From NCBI RefSeq assembly GCF_003290125.1, contig NZ_QMKH01000003.1:62001-126000 (forward strand): a DNA stretch of 64,000 bases, read 5' to 3'. The stretch is from Microvirga flavescens. Its GTDB lineage: Bacteria > Pseudomonadota > Alphaproteobacteria > Rhizobiales > Beijerinckiaceae. The notes below the pieces were generated by a model. That model saw nothing but the letters and a program-made list of their open reading frames with translations, was not told where the DNA came from and did not search any database. A program made the translations under genes and the position numbers. Below, piece after piece: positions 63,789 through 64,000 of the stretch; within the stretch, counting starts at the first letter, position 1; each line of letters begins with the position of its first letter.

Positions 63789-64000
63789 ACCGCCGCACGG
63801 GATCGCGAGAGAGTCCCTTGGCGGCGAGTTCGGCGAGGTAGGCGTCCCATTTCGCGCCCTTGTCCCGGCCAAGCTCGTGGAGATAGCCCCAGCCATAAAT
63901 GCCCGTATCGTGCATGTCGTCGAAGGTGAGCTTCACGGCGTAATTGCCGATGGGGTCGATCTTCATGATCTCGACATCGCGTTTGCCCGGAACGGTCTTC
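63787..64000 (-). CDS. DUF971 / GBBH-like N-terminal domain protein, C-terminal part (truncated by window edge)
   Basis: An open minus-strand frame runs from the window edge to TAA at 63789-63787, giving the last 70 residues. It reads VEIMKIDPIGNYAVKLTFDD, then HDTGIYGWGYLHELG, the strand pattern of DUF971, the small domain also found at the N-terminus of gamma-butyrobetaine hydroxylase. Stand-alone DUF971 proteins are often linked to iron-sulfur or molybdenum cofactor genes. The start codon lies outside the window. Confidence 0.82.
   Translation of the reverse strand, partial: KTVPGKRDVEIMKIDPIGNYAVKLTFDDMHDTGIYGWGYLHELGRDKGAKWDAYLAELAAKGLSRDPVRR

Overview
The window is 64 kb of dense, high-GC bacterial chromosome. 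Gene content and order point to an alphaproteobacterium of the Hyphomicrobiales (Rhizobiales). Indicators are the cysS/GNAT/cimA run, the pssA/psd pair next to an Atm1-type ABC exporter, tRNA-Phe/yacG/maf, a class II DAHP synthase, a DUF2865 protein, a gph/rpiA/DUF2059 group and a YkuD L,D-transpeptidase. The genus cannot be fixed from the sequence alone. I see no phage, integrase, complete insertion sequence or CRISPR array. The only transposon-related signal is a TnpB-like domain inside one gene.

Layout. 0-5.2 kb: the end of an RND-type adaptor, an AbgT transporter, leucyl aminopeptidase and a beta-helical membrane protein. 5.3-9.8 kb: two divergent RTX proteins, one carrying a GH113-like glycosidase barrel. 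9.9-11.7 kb: a small secreted protein, an ECF sigma factor and its anti-sigma factor. 11.8-15.9 kb: tRNA-Ser, then a LysR-controlled redox cluster (alcohol dehydrogenase, aldo-keto reductase, cupin). 15.9-24.7 kb: a tightly overlapping seven-gene operon for uptake and cleavage of a peptide or amide (DppABCDF, alpha/beta hydrolase, AbgB-like M20 amidohydrolase), with a divergent RpiR regulator and a clear palindromic operator. 24.8-28.6 kb: envelope glycosyltransferase, EEP-family enzyme and an LTA-synthase-like phosphoglycerol transferase. 28.7-30.6 kb: ilvD. 30.9-34.5 kb: a membrane-stress operon of PspA, YqiJ and flotillin/YqiK. Its first ORF begins with a domain that looks like the N-terminal part of TnpB and appears to be transcribed from a leaderless, palindrome-overlapped promoter. 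34.7-64 kb: mostly housekeeping genes (tRNA-Phe, yacG, maf, pssA, psd, Atm1-like ABC, LysM protein, LOG, cimA, cysS, creA, gltX, nadE, aroG, gor, O-antigen ligase, tctCBA, rpiA, gph, tRNA-Val, L,D-transpeptidase), ending in a truncated DUF971 gene.

The most unusual locus is 30880-34498. An apparently TnpB-derived domain without a nuclease part is joined in frame to PspA. A strong internal ribosome binding site would also release a normal-length PspA of 221 residues. Other points worth following up are a probable orphan PBECR/RelE-like nuclease at 51957, the GH113-RTX/RTX pair, and the adaptor/AbgT overlap at the left edge. Function calls are from sequence motifs and family memory; no database search was run.
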